Positions 25,119 to 36,404 of a stretch of 64,000 nucleotides of DNA are shown here, one piece after another. The notes beneath the pieces are model-generated. The model was not told the DNA's origin, made no database searches, and saw only the letters and a list, made by a program, of their open reading frames with translations. The position numbers were made by a program, and so were the translations under genes. Source of the stretch: Desulfosporosinus sp. (GTDB lineage Bacteria; Bacillota; Desulfitobacteriia; Desulfitobacteriales; Desulfitobacteriaceae); the NCBI GenBank assembly GCA_031292075.1, contig JARLHW010000040.1, positions 99,512 through 163,511 on the forward strand, written 5' to 3'. Position 1 is the first letter of the stretch. Every line of letters begins with the position of its first letter.

Positions 25119-26702
25119 TCATCTAAAATAAGATGCTTTATACAAACGTTGATACCGCTGTAAGGCACGAATAGCCGTTAGAGTTGTTGTTAATGGTTCT
25201 TCATAATTCCATCCTTTAGCGTAGACCCCACGATAAGAAGATTCAAATGAACCATTGCTGTTCTGCGCTGCGAGGAGATTCCTTATTCCTTTATCCAATA
25301 TTCCCCTTGGAACATTCGCATATCGCCATAATCCTGAAAGAGACAAACTGGTCTCAACCACAGAACCCCAGCCTCCATCGCTGTTCTGTGCTTTTATTAG
25401 AAATTCCTGTCCTTTTTTTCTGGCCACTAAAATGTGGCGCGCTGTGCTCCACCGTTCCCAACTAAACTTCCACTTACTGAGTAATTCTAGAGCTTGGGCA
25501 GTGCTATAGACTGACCCCTCGAACCAAGATGCAGGAAAGGCACCCTGCTCGTCCTGCTGAGCTAAAATCCAATTTAAACCTCGCCATATTCTTTCATCTT
25601 GCGTACGTGAACGCAACCATAATGCCTCTAAGACATGAATACTAACGTCAACACTCGGAATATATACCGGGAACTCTGAGCAAACATGGGGAGGTATACC
25701 TTGAAAACTAGGAAACGTTCCCCAACTCCCGTCGGCATTTTGCAAACGTTTCAGTAGATTAACTCCTAACTGATTTTGTTCCCCAAGAACCTGATGCAAA
25801 CCCAGCAAAGCAACCGCCGTGTCGTCTAAGTCGGGGTGAGTATACGGAGGGGTACTACCATAACTGCCATCCACATTTTGTCCCCGCCTTAACCAATCTA
25901 CCGCTTTGTTTAGCCACGGTATATCTGCAGGTCTCTGGGCTGTCTCTCCGAAGACACTGACAGCCCAACCGATAGCCCATATTTTGAGTTGGTCAAAAGC
26001 AGGCCACCCACCACTTGGATACTGCTTCTGTACCAACCACCGTCCGGCTCTTTGTGTTTGTTCAGCATAGCAGCCCTTATTCATGATTGCAAGAATAGAC
26101 AAACTCGTGGCGATAATATCCTCTGCCCAGGACCCATCAGCCATTTGTGTTTTCAGGAGGTACTGAATGCCCCTCTGAATTCCCTCTTGAGAGTTTGCTG
26201 CAAGTAGCGACGCCGCTACAACGACTGGTCGACCATAGAGCGGCAACTTAGCTAAAATTTCATCTTCGAGAATAGTCGGGAGCAAGATCTCCTCCGGTGT
26301 TGGCCCCTCCAATCCAGGGACCACTCTTTGCCCTAACGATAAGATCATATGGGAAAATTGCCGTGCTTGAGATAAGAGCATGAGCCTTGTCATCCATCCA
26401 CCTTGGCTCCCTTGAAGAACTGTCCCGACGATCTGAGTAATCTCTTCATCAGGTTCGTCACCTGGAAATTTCCCACATCCTCCTTGACAGTTCTGCCTTA
26501 ACCATTGTATTCCTCGCTGCTGAGCACTCTCAAATCCCCTACCAACTGCGAGCAAAGCAAGTGCAGCAAGCGCAGTTGCCCCCGGACTCGGAGTTACGCC
26601 ATGCGTTTCGTCAAGATCTCCCGCTAAGATCTGTTCTATACCCTCAACCACAAAACCCTTTGCTTTATCAAGGCCCTCTTGGACATCGTTTTTAAGCTCC
26701 AT
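25119..26702 (-). CDS. Class II triterpene cyclase-like protein (squalene-hopene cyclase family)
   Basis: The protein is 527 aa with at least six QW repeats (QMADGSW, QYPSGGW, QNVDGSYG, QNADGSWG, QNSDGGWG, QNSNGSF). The catalytic DxDD motif is present as PDLDDTAVALLGL near residue 290. Squalene-hopene cyclases are usually about 620-640 aa, so this copy is roughly 100 residues shorter. It may make a sporulene- or hopene-like terpenoid from squalene or a related chain, but the substrate is uncertain. GGAGAAGGTGCT precedes the ATG. Confidence 0.85.
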   Translation of the reverse strand: MELKNDVQEGLDKAKGFVVEGIEQILAGDLDETHGVTPSPGATALAALALLAVGRGFESAQQRGIQWLRQNCQGGCGKFPGDEPDEEITQIVGTVLQGSQGGWMTRLMLLSQARQFSHMILSLGQRVVPGLEGPTPEEILLPTILEDEILAKLPLYGRPVVVAASLLAANSQEGIQRGIQYLLKTQMADGSWAEDIIATSLSILAIMNKGCYAEQTQRAGRWLVQKQYPSGGWPAFDQLKIWAIGWAVSVFGETAQRPADIPWLNKAVDWLRRGQNVDGSYGSTPPYTHPDLDDTAVALLGLHQVLGEQNQLGVNLLKRLQNADGSWGTFPSFQGIPPHVCSEFPVYIPSVDVSIHVLEALWLRSRTQDERIWRGLNWILAQQDEQGAFPASWFEGSVYSTAQALELLSKWKFSWERWSTARHILVARKKGQEFLIKAQNSDGGWGSVVETSLSLSGLWRYANVPRGILDKGIRNLLAAQNSNGSFESSYRGVYAKGWNYEEPLTTTLTAIRALQRYQRLYKASYFR

Positions 26703-26870
26703 AGCACCTTCTCCGTCCTTATATTTAGCGCATACTATAGTATAGTTATGTTAGAGAAAGGAAAATTGTTCAAAAACATAAAAATCACCGAACCCTAAGG
26801 CTCGGCGTTCGGCATTTCATCTCGCTTATGAATTTTGGAAACAAATATAAAAAGATCCACGCTTAGAGGA

Positions 26871-27030
26871 AGTTTCTTAGCTTAGTGAAGCACTTTAGCG
26901 GAATTGCGTCAATGAGCGCAGGCGATAAGGCGTTAAGAAACTCAACGGTTCACTTGCGACGGAACAGGATGTTCCTAGTGTCGAATGCGCCAAGAATGGC
27001 ATAGCATTCGACCAGAAAGCCCCGGGGTTT
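26871..27030. repeat. Structured intergenic element with several perfect hairpins
   Basis: The 397-bp gap 26703-27099 has no gene but several inverted repeats. AGTTTCTTA (26871-26879) pairs with TAAGAAACT (26934-26942). GGAACA-GGA-TGTTCC follows at 26961-26975. GTCGAATGC (26980-26988) pairs with GCATTCGAC (27004-27012). CCCCGGGG lies at 27020-27027. The layout resembles a folded RNA or a dispersed structured repeat. A CCGAAC/GTTCGG hairpin is at about 26790. Confidence 0.5.
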
Positions 27031-27099
27031 TGAGTTTTAGCCTTAACTTCAAGCGAATAGCAAGGCAGCGTGTGCGAACGTGCTAAGACACTTCCTCCC

Positions 27100-27552
27100 C
27101 TAAAGAATCTTACTTACTGCAGTCTCATCACAATTTGGAAACTTAATACAATTAATACACTCAGTCCAAACTTTTTGTGGCATTTCTTCTTTACTAACTT
27201 CTTCATAACCACAGTATTTAAAGAACTCAGGCTGATAAGTCAAAGCAAATAACTTCGTACAGCCCAATTCCCTTGCTTCTTCTTCAAGCCCCTTAACGAT
27301 CAGCGTTCCGATCCCTCTTCTTTTATATTCATTGGAAACCGCCAAGGCTCGTATTTCCGCTAAGTCACTCCAAAGAATATGGAGTGACGCAACCCCCACC
27401 AATTGCCCATCCACTTCAGCCAGCAGGAACTCCCGAATATTTTCATAAAGCATATTTCTTGATCGGCCAAGCATTAGACCTTGTTCTGCATTACTATTAA
27501 TTAATAACATCATCGCTTCAACATCCGCTATTCGCGCCTTACGCAATTTCAT
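27100..27552 (-). CDS. GNAT-family N-acetyltransferase (ArgA-like single domain)
   Basis: The protein is 150 aa with the acetyl-CoA-binding motif EYKRRGIGTLIVKGL and the LFALTYQPEFFKYCGYEEV segment seen in short N-acetylglutamate-synthase-like proteins. It carries CINCIKFPNC near the C terminus. A role in arginine biosynthesis is plausible but no arg genes are near. The start at 27552, behind AAAGGAG, was preferred over an upstream ATG. Confidence 0.8.
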   Translation of the reverse strand: MKLRKARIADVEAMMLLINSNAEQGLMLGRSRNMLYENIREFLLAEVDGQLVGVASLHILWSDLAEIRALAVSNEYKRRGIGTLIVKGLEEEARELGCTKLFALTYQPEFFKYCGYEEVSKEEMPQKVWTECINCIKFPNCDETAVSKIL

Positions 27553-27796
27553 CTCTTTTTCTCCTTTGTACTTTTGCATAATTATACAACAATTATTATA
27601 TTATTGCATATTTTATTTTGATTGAAATAACTTCCATTTTGTGAATTGTGATAAATTTGTTGGATTTCTCTTACATTCTTTTATTATATGAGCTTACTTT
27701 TTGTACAGCATCTCCTTATTTTAACAATTTTCCGCATATTATTATGGTACAATATGTAAAAGCATTGTTCTTTGTAATACTGGAGGGGATTGTATT

Positions 27797-29074
27797 GTGT
27801 TTTCCCTAAAATTACGTTTTCTCCATCGACAAAGTGTCGTTATATTTTTATTTATTATCCTCATAATAACCATTGTCATTATGCTCGTTATTGCTACACA
27901 AGTATACTCAAGTCAGCCATTTATCCAGCTTCTGCTAGGTAATATGCTCTTCCTGCTGGGAATAATGTTTGTCTACGTTCGCAAGGAAACACAAGAACGC
28001 TTACTTCATCAATCTCACATCAAAGCGATGCGTGTGTTGCTTCGGCAAAATCCCCCATTAATACAAACTGTCGACTATACACGCGAAGCGGTTATCATAC
28101 TGGACAAGACAGGAATTATTATAGAATCAAATCCTCAATCGACATACCTTTTATCTTTATCCGAATCTTACTTAATCGGCAAATCTATATCCAATGTTTT
28201 AGGAATTCTACCAAACTTTCAGCGAACTGAAGTACCTGAGAATGGGGAATTCATCTGGGAAACTCAGAATAAAGTAATAAAACACTTGAAGTTTCGAACA
28301 CGCCCTTTACTGGACTACAACATTCCATCAGGCACGCTTTTGACACTTTACGATATCAGTGAAGCCAAGAAACGCTCAGAAGCGTATGTACAAATTGCAA
28401 AATTCTCCATTGTTGGCCAAGTTTCTGCAGGCTTAGCACATGAAATCCGCAACCCCTTGACAACCATCAAAGGTTTTATGCAACTAATTACGCCCGCACA
28501 ATGGCCCGAATCATTTCGCCCGTATCAACAACTTATTCTCGATGAAATCCAAACCATAGATCAAGTTTTAGATAAATTTGTACTCTTAACCAGTCCATCC
28601 GCACCTCAAATGAAACTAGTTAATATGACAGAAACCCTTCAAGCCATGGTGCAAACAATTCAGCCCATACGCCTTATGCAGGGAATTACCCTTGTTTTGG
28701 AAAGCCCCGACCAACCGGTATATGTCATGGGCGACTATGAACAACTACTCCAAGCGCTTCTGTCCATTCTAAACAACGCAATTGAAGCATCACCCAAAAA
28801 TGAAAAAGTTATTATTCGTTTAACTGAGCATGAATCACACGTCAGGATATGCGTTATTGATCACGGGCCCGGCATTCCGGAAAACCTACGCCAGCGAGTC
28901 CTTGATCCATTCTTCACCACGCAAGATGCAGGTACCGGACTTGGCTTAACCATCGCTCAGCAAATCATCCTCGCACACCATGGTAAACTTCACTTTTTAG
29001 TACCTTCTTCTGGAACTGAAGTGCTGATTGATTTACCCCGTTTATCAACTTTCACAAGTAACCTTTCTGCATGA
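27797..29074 (+). CDS. Membrane sensor histidine kinase with PAS domain
   Basis: The protein is 425 aa. Two N-terminal TM helices precede a PAS domain (about residues 90-190). The HisKA site is LAHEIRNPLTTIKGF with the phosphoacceptor His. The HATPase has NNAIEASPKNEK (N box), DHGPGIPENL (G1) and GTGLGLTIAQQI (G2). The layout resembles KinB-like sporulation kinases that feed Spo0A. It is an orphan: no response regulator is adjacent. The GTG start at 27797 follows GGAGGGG. Confidence 0.85.
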   Translation: MFSLKLRFLHRQSVVIFLFIILIITIVIMLVIATQVYSSQPFIQLLLGNMLFLLGIMFVYVRKETQERLLHQSHIKAMRVLLRQNPPLIQTVDYTREAVIILDKTGIIIESNPQSTYLLSLSESYLIGKSISNVLGILPNFQRTEVPENGEFIWETQNKVIKHLKFRTRPLLDYNIPSGTLLTLYDISEAKKRSEAYVQIAKFSIVGQVSAGLAHEIRNPLTTIKGFMQLITPAQWPESFRPYQQLILDEIQTIDQVLDKFVLLTSPSAPQMKLVNMTETLQAMVQTIQPIRLMQGITLVLESPDQPVYVMGDYEQLLQALLSILNNAIEASPKNEKVIIRLTEHESHVRICVIDHGPGIPENLRQRVLDPFFTTQDAGTGLGLTIAQQIILAHHGKLHFLVPSSGTEVLIDLPRLSTFTSNLSA

Positions 29075-30299
29075 GTGATTGGTTCATAAGCTTACTTTGA
29101 CATTTTAGTTCATAAATCCCTTTGTCCCGCCAGTTTTCTGGTAGTGTCCAGATCGGAAATTTATCCACGTCTTTTAGCCAACAGTACCAACGGCGAATTT
29201 CCTCCTCCATGCTGAGTGTTGTAAGCCAATGTATTCGACCATCCCATACTAATGGGTCTCCCTGCTCGTCTTTAGCTTGAACTAACAGTAAACTTCTTTC
29301 CAACACACATGCCAATAGAATACTGCGTGAGGCTTTTGTGAGCGGCTTTTCAAAAATCGGACATACGACACTTAATTGCCCATTGCCTTGGAAAAAATAC
29401 CATTGTTCAAGCTCGATCACTGAATTTTCGCGTCGCTCTTTAGGCTGCCATGGCCACGGCCACGGTATACCCCAGAGCGATTTCAAAATTCCATCCCCAT
29501 GGTGAAGCCATAAAGCAAGAAGATCTTGCGGGCGAAGTTTTCCTTCTTGTTCAAGAGATTCGAGATTGTCAAGGATACTCAAGATTGCCAAACGAAATTC
29601 CAAATTTAGTGAACCTGAAACATCCACCCATCCCTGTTTTTGCCACTTCAATATTTGATCGTTGTCTTTAAGCCACTTTACTTTGCTGCTTAGTTCAAAT
29701 TTCTTACCTTTACGACGCACTTCGGCAATCTCAAGGTTGCCCCAAAGAAAAGCAATGTGCTGAGGTTTTATCTCGATACGAACCCGTCGACTAGCCAAAC
29801 CTTCAAAAAACTCGTTGACAATCATAAGTTGTTGCAGAGCGACTGGATTCAGCCCTTGTCCCCAGCGTTTCCAATCTGGACGTTCTTCACCTAGGGCGTA
29901 GCGTGAACGATTACTTAGTTGCTCCTCCGGAATAAGGTATAAGCTAGGCGTAAGTTTCTCACGCCAATAAACAGCCCGTGCAGAGATAGTTCCCCCAATT
30001 TTGGAAACTCCATTTAAAAAGGCTGATGAAAAATTAGGGGCCACAAAATAGATCACGGTCTTGGCACCATTGCTGAGCCGATTTCCCCATAATACACCGG
30101 CCAGTAAGAATTCCTCTTCGCGCATAATAGAAGAACTGGCAATAATGCCAACTCTCAAAGTTGTCTCGCCACCCATAAAATAGGCAAACTGAGGTGGGAG
30201 ACGGTTTGCTTTCTTTTTGTCCTCTGGGCATTCTAGCCAATTCTGAGCAATAAATACGTCAGGATGAGCTTCCCAGATCTCGTTCCAGGTGATACTCAC
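29052..30299 (-). CDS. Conserved hypothetical protein (415 aa)
   Basis: This soluble, Trp-rich protein has no recognised family. It has a predicted mixed alpha/beta N-terminal half (RVGIIASSSIMREEEFLLAG) and many tryptophans in the second half (LWGIPWPWPWQP). It converges with the histidine kinase, overlapping it by 23 bases. It starts with GTG behind GGGAGG. Confidence 0.6.
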   Translation of the reverse strand: MSITWNEIWEAHPDVFIAQNWLECPEDKKKANRLPPQFAYFMGGETTLRVGIIASSSIMREEEFLLAGVLWGNRLSNGAKTVIYFVAPNFSSAFLNGVSKIGGTISARAVYWREKLTPSLYLIPEEQLSNRSRYALGEERPDWKRWGQGLNPVALQQLMIVNEFFEGLASRRVRIEIKPQHIAFLWGNLEIAEVRRKGKKFELSSKVKWLKDNDQILKWQKQGWVDVSGSLNLEFRLAILSILDNLESLEQEGKLRPQDLLALWLHHGDGILKSLWGIPWPWPWQPKERRENSVIELEQWYFFQGNGQLSVVCPIFEKPLTKASRSILLACVLERSLLLVQAKDEQGDPLVWDGRIHWLTTLSMEEEIRRWYCWLKDVDKFPIWTLPENWRDKGIYELKCQSKLMNQSLMQKGYL

Positions 30300-30461
30300 G
30301 ATGAACCTCCCTTAGCATTTCTCCATATGCATGTTTACGCGCTAAGGACGAAGATCATGACACATTTAATTAGGCATATTTAAAAAATAACAAGTCTAAA
30401 AATATCTATAGCATCTTTCAACTTGTTTTGTTATTTATTTCGAATGCCTAAAAATTCGAAG

Positions 30462-31532
30462 CTATTGTTTCATTAGCCAGCTTTGAACAATTTGCAACGT
30501 CTCCTCAATGGGCAGAGCGTGACGGATGTGTCCGTCACGTCCTTCCATAGTACGCGCCAAAAACAAGGTGTTCCAAATACTTTCTGCACTTGTTTCAACC
30601 ACGGCTCTGAAGAATTCATCCAGTTCCCCGTCTGATAAATAATTGTTATGTTCACAGGAGTAGGTGCTGACCATCAAGCAGAAATCTCCACTGCCGGTCA
30701 TCGAGATCGAACCTGTTCGCCCCAACCCCAAACTTGCTCGACGTGCAAGTTGTTTAAGTTGCCAACGTGATAAAGGCGCATCTGTCGTCCCCACCAGAAT
30801 CAGCGACCCCGGAATTTGCCCCACTCCCGGTATAGAAAGAATTTGCCCGACTGGAACACCAGAGAAGAGAAAATCGCGCAGGAGACCAAAATTAGCCAGG
30901 GCAAGCATCCCTACTACATAGCTACGCCCACTCTGATCTCGCACGATACGGGAAGAACTTCCGATTCCCCCTTTCATTTGAAAACAGGACATTCCGACCC
31001 CAGCTCCAACATTTCCTTGCATGATTGGCCCTTTGGTCGCACGTTGAAGGGCAAGTATGGCATCCCACGGCTTAACATGTCGTCCCTGAATATCATTCAA
31101 ATATGAATCGTCGCATTCCATGACCACAATATTTGGGGTACGAGCATCATTCCCTATCTCAGGATTTTGCTGTAATAAATAGGTAATGACGCCGTTAGCC
31201 ACGTCGTTAACGCTGAGTGTATTCGTCAATAATATTGGACAATTTAGAATACCCATCTCTTGAATGAAGGGAACGCCGATAGACTTTCCGTACCCATTGA
31301 ATACCTCGACCCCTGCACGGCATGGGTGACGATAAAGGTTAACCGGACGAGGTAATATCGCCGTCACACCCGTTCGAACCGGGCCCCTTCCGGGTACTAA
31401 CGCTCCACTACCCTGAATCAAGGATACATTTCCCACCTGCACTCCCGGAACATCCGTAATATCATTGCAGGGGCCAGTTAGCATCTGTCCCATCCATAGC
31501 CCTAGACTTCTGGGCGTGCTTCTTTTCTGCAT
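30462..31532 (-). CDS. P1-family (S58) aminopeptidase, DmpA/BapA type
   Basis: The protein is 356 aa. The conserved start ITDVPGVQVGN and the self-processing region MKGGIGSSSRIV, where family members cleave before a catalytic Ser, are visible, with GTTDAPLSRWQL later. These enzymes are self-processing aminopeptidases acting on small or beta-amino peptides. The ATG at 31532 follows GGAGGG. The longer ORF-track start has no good site. Confidence 0.85.
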   Translation of the reverse strand: MQKRSTPRSLGLWMGQMLTGPCNDITDVPGVQVGNVSLIQGSGALVPGRGPVRTGVTAILPRPVNLYRHPCRAGVEVFNGYGKSIGVPFIQEMGILNCPILLTNTLSVNDVANGVITYLLQQNPEIGNDARTPNIVVMECDDSYLNDIQGRHVKPWDAILALQRATKGPIMQGNVGAGVGMSCFQMKGGIGSSSRIVRDQSGRSYVVGMLALANFGLLRDFLFSGVPVGQILSIPGVGQIPGSLILVGTTDAPLSRWQLKQLARRASLGLGRTGSISMTGSGDFCLMVSTYSCEHNNYLSDGELDEFFRAVVETSAESIWNTLFLARTMEGRDGHIRHALPIEETLQIVQSWLMKQ

Positions 31533-31628
31533 CAAAAATCCCTCCATTGTTACTTCTATGGTGAGCAACGGAGGGATATTCATGAACCTTATGTATATAG
31601 ATTGCCTACGCAAGACAAGGGGAATTCT

Positions 31629-32417
31629 TCAATGCCCTGCTAAAACCAGCCCTATAACTATTACTCCAATAATAAAACGATATCCTACAAAAAGAGCAAA
31701 GTTGCTTGTTCTTAAGTAGCGCAATAAAAACGAGATACTTAAAATTCCAACAACAAAGGCGGAAATAACACCGACCGAAAAAGGCAAATCTATAGAAGCC
31801 ATCGTCAAATGTCGAAGCTTCAAGACTCCTGCGCCCAAAATGATCGGTGTAGACATAAGGAATGAAAAGCGAGCGGCATCTTCTCTGGTTAGATCCAAAA
31901 AACGAGCAGTTGTCATTGTACTGCCAGAACGAGATACCCCTGGAATAATTGCTAGGGCTTGGGAAAGACCAATCCAAATCGCGTCTGCCATAGTCATCGT
32001 ATCCATTTTGCGAAGTTGACGTTTTTTGTCTGCTAAATAAAGAAGAATTCCCATGACAATCATCATAATTCCAATCAGCAAAGGATTACGAAAAGTGTTC
32101 TCCGCTTGTTTCTCAAAGGCGAGACCAAACAACCCTCCAGGAATGGTTGCCAGGACTAAGTACCAAAAAATACGCTTTTCGTCTGAAGCTTGACGCCGCA
32201 GGGCCGCTTTTACCAATCTGACCCAATCCCTCCAGAAATACAAGACTACCGCCAAAAGAGTTCCCATGTGTAGCGCGACGTCAAATGTTAAATCCAGTCC
32301 TGGATCTTTCCAACCAAAAAGCCAGGGGATTAATATAAGGTGCGCTGAACTGGAGATGGGCAAAAACTCTCCTAAACCTTGGACAATACCTAAAATTAGT
32401 GCATGTAGAACTGTCAC
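31629..32417 (-). CDS. uppP: Undecaprenyl-diphosphatase UppP (BacA)
   Basis: The protein is 262 aa with about eight TM helices. The family motifs GLGEFLPISSSAHL (N-terminal) and PGVSRSGSTMT (central) are present and contain the catalytic Glu, Ser, Arg and His region. It recycles undecaprenyl phosphate for cell-wall synthesis and gives bacitracin tolerance. GTG start behind GGAGGG. It lies between the peptidase and a TetR gene. Confidence 0.95.
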   Translation of the reverse strand: MTVLHALILGIVQGLGEFLPISSSAHLILIPWLFGWKDPGLDLTFDVALHMGTLLAVVLYFWRDWVRLVKAALRRQASDEKRIFWYLVLATIPGGLFGLAFEKQAENTFRNPLLIGIMMIVMGILLYLADKKRQLRKMDTMTMADAIWIGLSQALAIIPGVSRSGSTMTTARFLDLTREDAARFSFLMSTPIILGAGVLKLRHLTMASIDLPFSVGVISAFVVGILSISFLLRYLRTSNFALFVGYRFIIGVIVIGLVLAGH

Positions 32418-32496
32418 TTTACACCCTCCATCACAAATGATAGCTTAACTATACCACATGGGGAAAGGAATTCAAACGCCCATTTGCTACTACTTG

Positions 32497-33078
32497 TTAT
32501 GCCTCCTGCTGCTTTTCAGAGAGCCCATCTAAAAAGACAGAGAGCGCATGATTCATCTCTTTATGCAAATCGCCCACACCAGAAACAAACCAGCGGATAA
32601 AATGTTGTACCATCATACCTTCCAAACTTTCAGCCAAAAAGGCAGGATCAAACTCACAACTAATTTCGTTGTTTTGTTGCCCAACCGTCAAAATGGCCAA
32701 AAGACCATAATGTAAACTCATGTCATAATCCGCCCCTTCGCGGTTCCGGACAGTGACCCAAGCAATTTCTCGATCATTTATCATAAATTCCGTCCAATCT
32801 CGAAGAAGTGTCCCTAAGCGCTGCCGTGTAGACAAACTGGGCTTCTGACGGCCATCGTTGACAAGATGTTGATATGTACGTCGCGAAAATTCCAAAATAA
32901 CGGCTTCTTTAGTCGGAAAATAGTTGTAGAAAGTTCCTTTCCCCACGTCAGCATGCTGCGTAATCTGTTCAACTGAAGTAGCTGCAAATCCTTGCAAACG
33001 AAAAAGTTGCATTGCATTGGAGAAGATTTTTTCGCGAGTTTCTTTTTTCTTACGTTCTCGACGAGACATATCCGGCAT
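32497..33078 (-). CDS. TetR-family transcription regulator
   Basis: The protein is 193 aa. The N-terminal HTH (EKIFSNAMQLFRLQGFAATS, then ADVGKGTFYNYFPTKEA) is typical of TetR. The C-terminal half would bind a ligand. GGGGGAG lies before the ATG. It may control neighbouring uppP or the glycerate kinase gene, but no operator was seen. Confidence 0.9.
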   Translation of the reverse strand: MPDMSRRERKKKETREKIFSNAMQLFRLQGFAATSVEQITQHADVGKGTFYNYFPTKEAVILEFSRRTYQHLVNDGRQKPSLSTRQRLGTLLRDWTEFMINDREIAWVTVRNREGADYDMSLHYGLLAILTVGQQNNEISCEFDPAFLAESLEGMMVQHFIRWFVSGVGDLHKEMNHALSVFLDGLSEKQQEA

Positions 33079-33224
33079 CTTGACTCCCCCTTAATATCGA
33101 AGTTGGTCGATGAATGAACTCAAAAGCATCTATAATATTCATTCTCCATATTCCATATTTTTCCTTCTTTTTTTGGGGGGATTTTTGCTTTTTTAGCCAT
33201 AGGATTTCTCAGATTATCTCACGC

Positions 33225-34382
33225 TCAACTCTTTTTCTTACGAGCAGATGCTTCTCCGAGTTTCCAAACCGTTAGGACTCTCCAAACCGCGCGCTCCAAC
33301 TGATTTTCCGCTTTCCGAAAGGCCTCCTCGATAGTTGCAGGCCTTTCAGAGATACTAAAACAACTCGCTATACCAACGTCAGCCAGAAGATCCGGAGGGC
33401 CTTCCACCGCTCCAGAAATAACAAGTACAGGAACCTCATATTTCTTGGCTAAGGCTGCAACACCTACCGGCACTTTACCATAGGCCGTCTGAAAATCCGT
33501 CCTACCTTCACCTGTAAGCACTAAATCTGCGTGCTGAATTTTCACATCCGCATCGGCCACCTCCAAGACCATCTGTGACCCGGGCCGCAATTTTGCTCCT
33601 AGAAAACCGACAACTCCCGCGCCAACTCCTCCGGCTGCGCCGCCACCGCTTAATTCCAACAGGTTTCTACCCACTAAGGTGCTTAGACGTTCTCCAAAGT
33701 TTTGTAAAGCCGCATCCAGTACTCTGATATCTTCAGGATTCGCACCCTTTTGCGGACCATAAACGGCGCTAGCCCCCTCTGGACCACAGAGCGGATTTTG
33801 AACATCACAGGCAACCTCGAACTGTACCTTTGCTAGGCGAGGATCTACCCCAGACATATCAATGTTGACGAGGTTGGCAAGAGCTGCTCCTCCCTGGGGC
33901 AACTCTTTTCCCTGGGCATCCAGTAGTTTAACACCTAAGGCGACAGCCAAACCAGCCCCGCCATCATTCGTTGCACTTCCACCGATACCGAGAAGAATTC
34001 TCTTTACTCCACGATCCAACGCGTCCCGGATCAGCATACCGGTTCCCTGTGTGGACGTCAGGCGAGGATCTCTTTCCTTATCACGCAAGAGAGTTAGTCC
34101 AGACGCCGCTGCCATTTCAATAATCGCAGTCGCTCCATTGTCGATAAGTCCATAGGTTGCCTCGATTGATCGTCCCAACGGATCTGTTACCTTAATTTTG
34201 ATCTCTTCTCCAGGTACCGCACTAAGTATTGCTTCCACCGTACCTTCTCCCCCGTCTGCCATCGGGATCAGATCAATCTCGCTTTGCGGGTAAACCCGTT
34301 GAACGCCCCTACTCATAGCAAGGGCTACGTTTAAAGCATTTAAGCAACCCTTGAAAGAATCCGGGGCAATTACGATTCTCAT
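33225..34382 (-). CDS. glxK: Glycerate kinase (GarK/GlxK family)
   Basis: The protein is 385 aa and begins MRIVIAPDSFKGCLNAL, with IPMADGGEGTVEA and GIGGSATNDGGAG, all family signatures. It phosphorylates glycerate to 2-phosphoglycerate. The start at 34382 follows AAGGAGTG. The gene begins 4 bases after the small upstream membrane-protein gene, suggesting co-transcription. Confidence 0.92.
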   Translation of the reverse strand: MRIVIAPDSFKGCLNALNVALAMSRGVQRVYPQSEIDLIPMADGGEGTVEAILSAVPGEEIKIKVTDPLGRSIEATYGLIDNGATAIIEMAAASGLTLLRDKERDPRLTSTQGTGMLIRDALDRGVKRILLGIGGSATNDGGAGLAVALGVKLLDAQGKELPQGGAALANLVNIDMSGVDPRLAKVQFEVACDVQNPLCGPEGASAVYGPQKGANPEDIRVLDAALQNFGERLSTLVGRNLLELSGGGAAGGVGAGVVGFLGAKLRPGSQMVLEVADADVKIQHADLVLTGEGRTDFQTAYGKVPVGVAALAKKYEVPVLVISGAVEGPPDLLADVGIASCFSISERPATIEEAFRKAENQLERAVWRVLTVWKLGEASARKKKS

Positions 34383-34386
34383 TTTT

Positions 34387-34722
34387 TCACTCCTTAACTT
34401 GAGCACGCCGCCCTATAATCATTCCGACCTTAAGAAAAACGAGGAGACTAATAAAATCCAAACCGACTATTGTCCAACTTTCAATTGGAATTCCTGAAAT
34501 ACCTGCAATCAAATAGGATAATGAATTAAATAGTAAGGCCGCTAGGTAGGCAGCACGCAAGTTCTCTAGCCGGGGACGATATCCTACTAAAAATCCCAGT
34601 GGATAAAAAAGTGCAAAATTAAACGTCAGTTGATTAAGTAGTCCATCTGCAACAAAAATTTGACTCCAAAAAATGAAAAGCACGCTTAGGATAAGAGTAT
34701 AGCGCCAAAAAGCAGAATTCAT
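34387..34722 (-). CDS. Small hypothetical membrane protein
   Basis: This 111-aa protein has about four hydrophobic segments (including LSVLFIFWSQIFVADG, FALFYPLGFLVGY and GLDFISLLVFLKVGMIIG). No family was recognised. It lies directly upstream of the glycerate kinase gene. Confidence 0.6.
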   Translation of the reverse strand: MNSAFWRYTLILSVLFIFWSQIFVADGLLNQLTFNFALFYPLGFLVGYRPRLENLRAAYLAALLFNSLSYLIAGISGIPIESWTIVGLDFISLLVFLKVGMIIGRRAQVKE

Positions 34723-34741
34723 GCCTACCTCCCATTAAAAT

Positions 34742-34765
34742 AAGGAGAGAGTAAGCCTCTCTCCC
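34742..34765 (-). terminator. Terminator after guaB
   Basis: Minus-strand stem GGAGAGAG/CTCTCTCC followed by TTATTTTAAT, just after the guaB stop. Confidence 0.7.
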
Positions 34766-34783
34766 CAAATTCCATTTTGTTAG

Positions 34784-36307
<1,524 letters not shown>

Positions 36308-36404
36308 TTATCTCCATACATTTCCCTGTTCCCAAGAAAAATATTCCCTTATACTTGTCAACCAGGATTCGACTCATTATGATGGAGGAATAAGGAGGCC
36401 AAAT

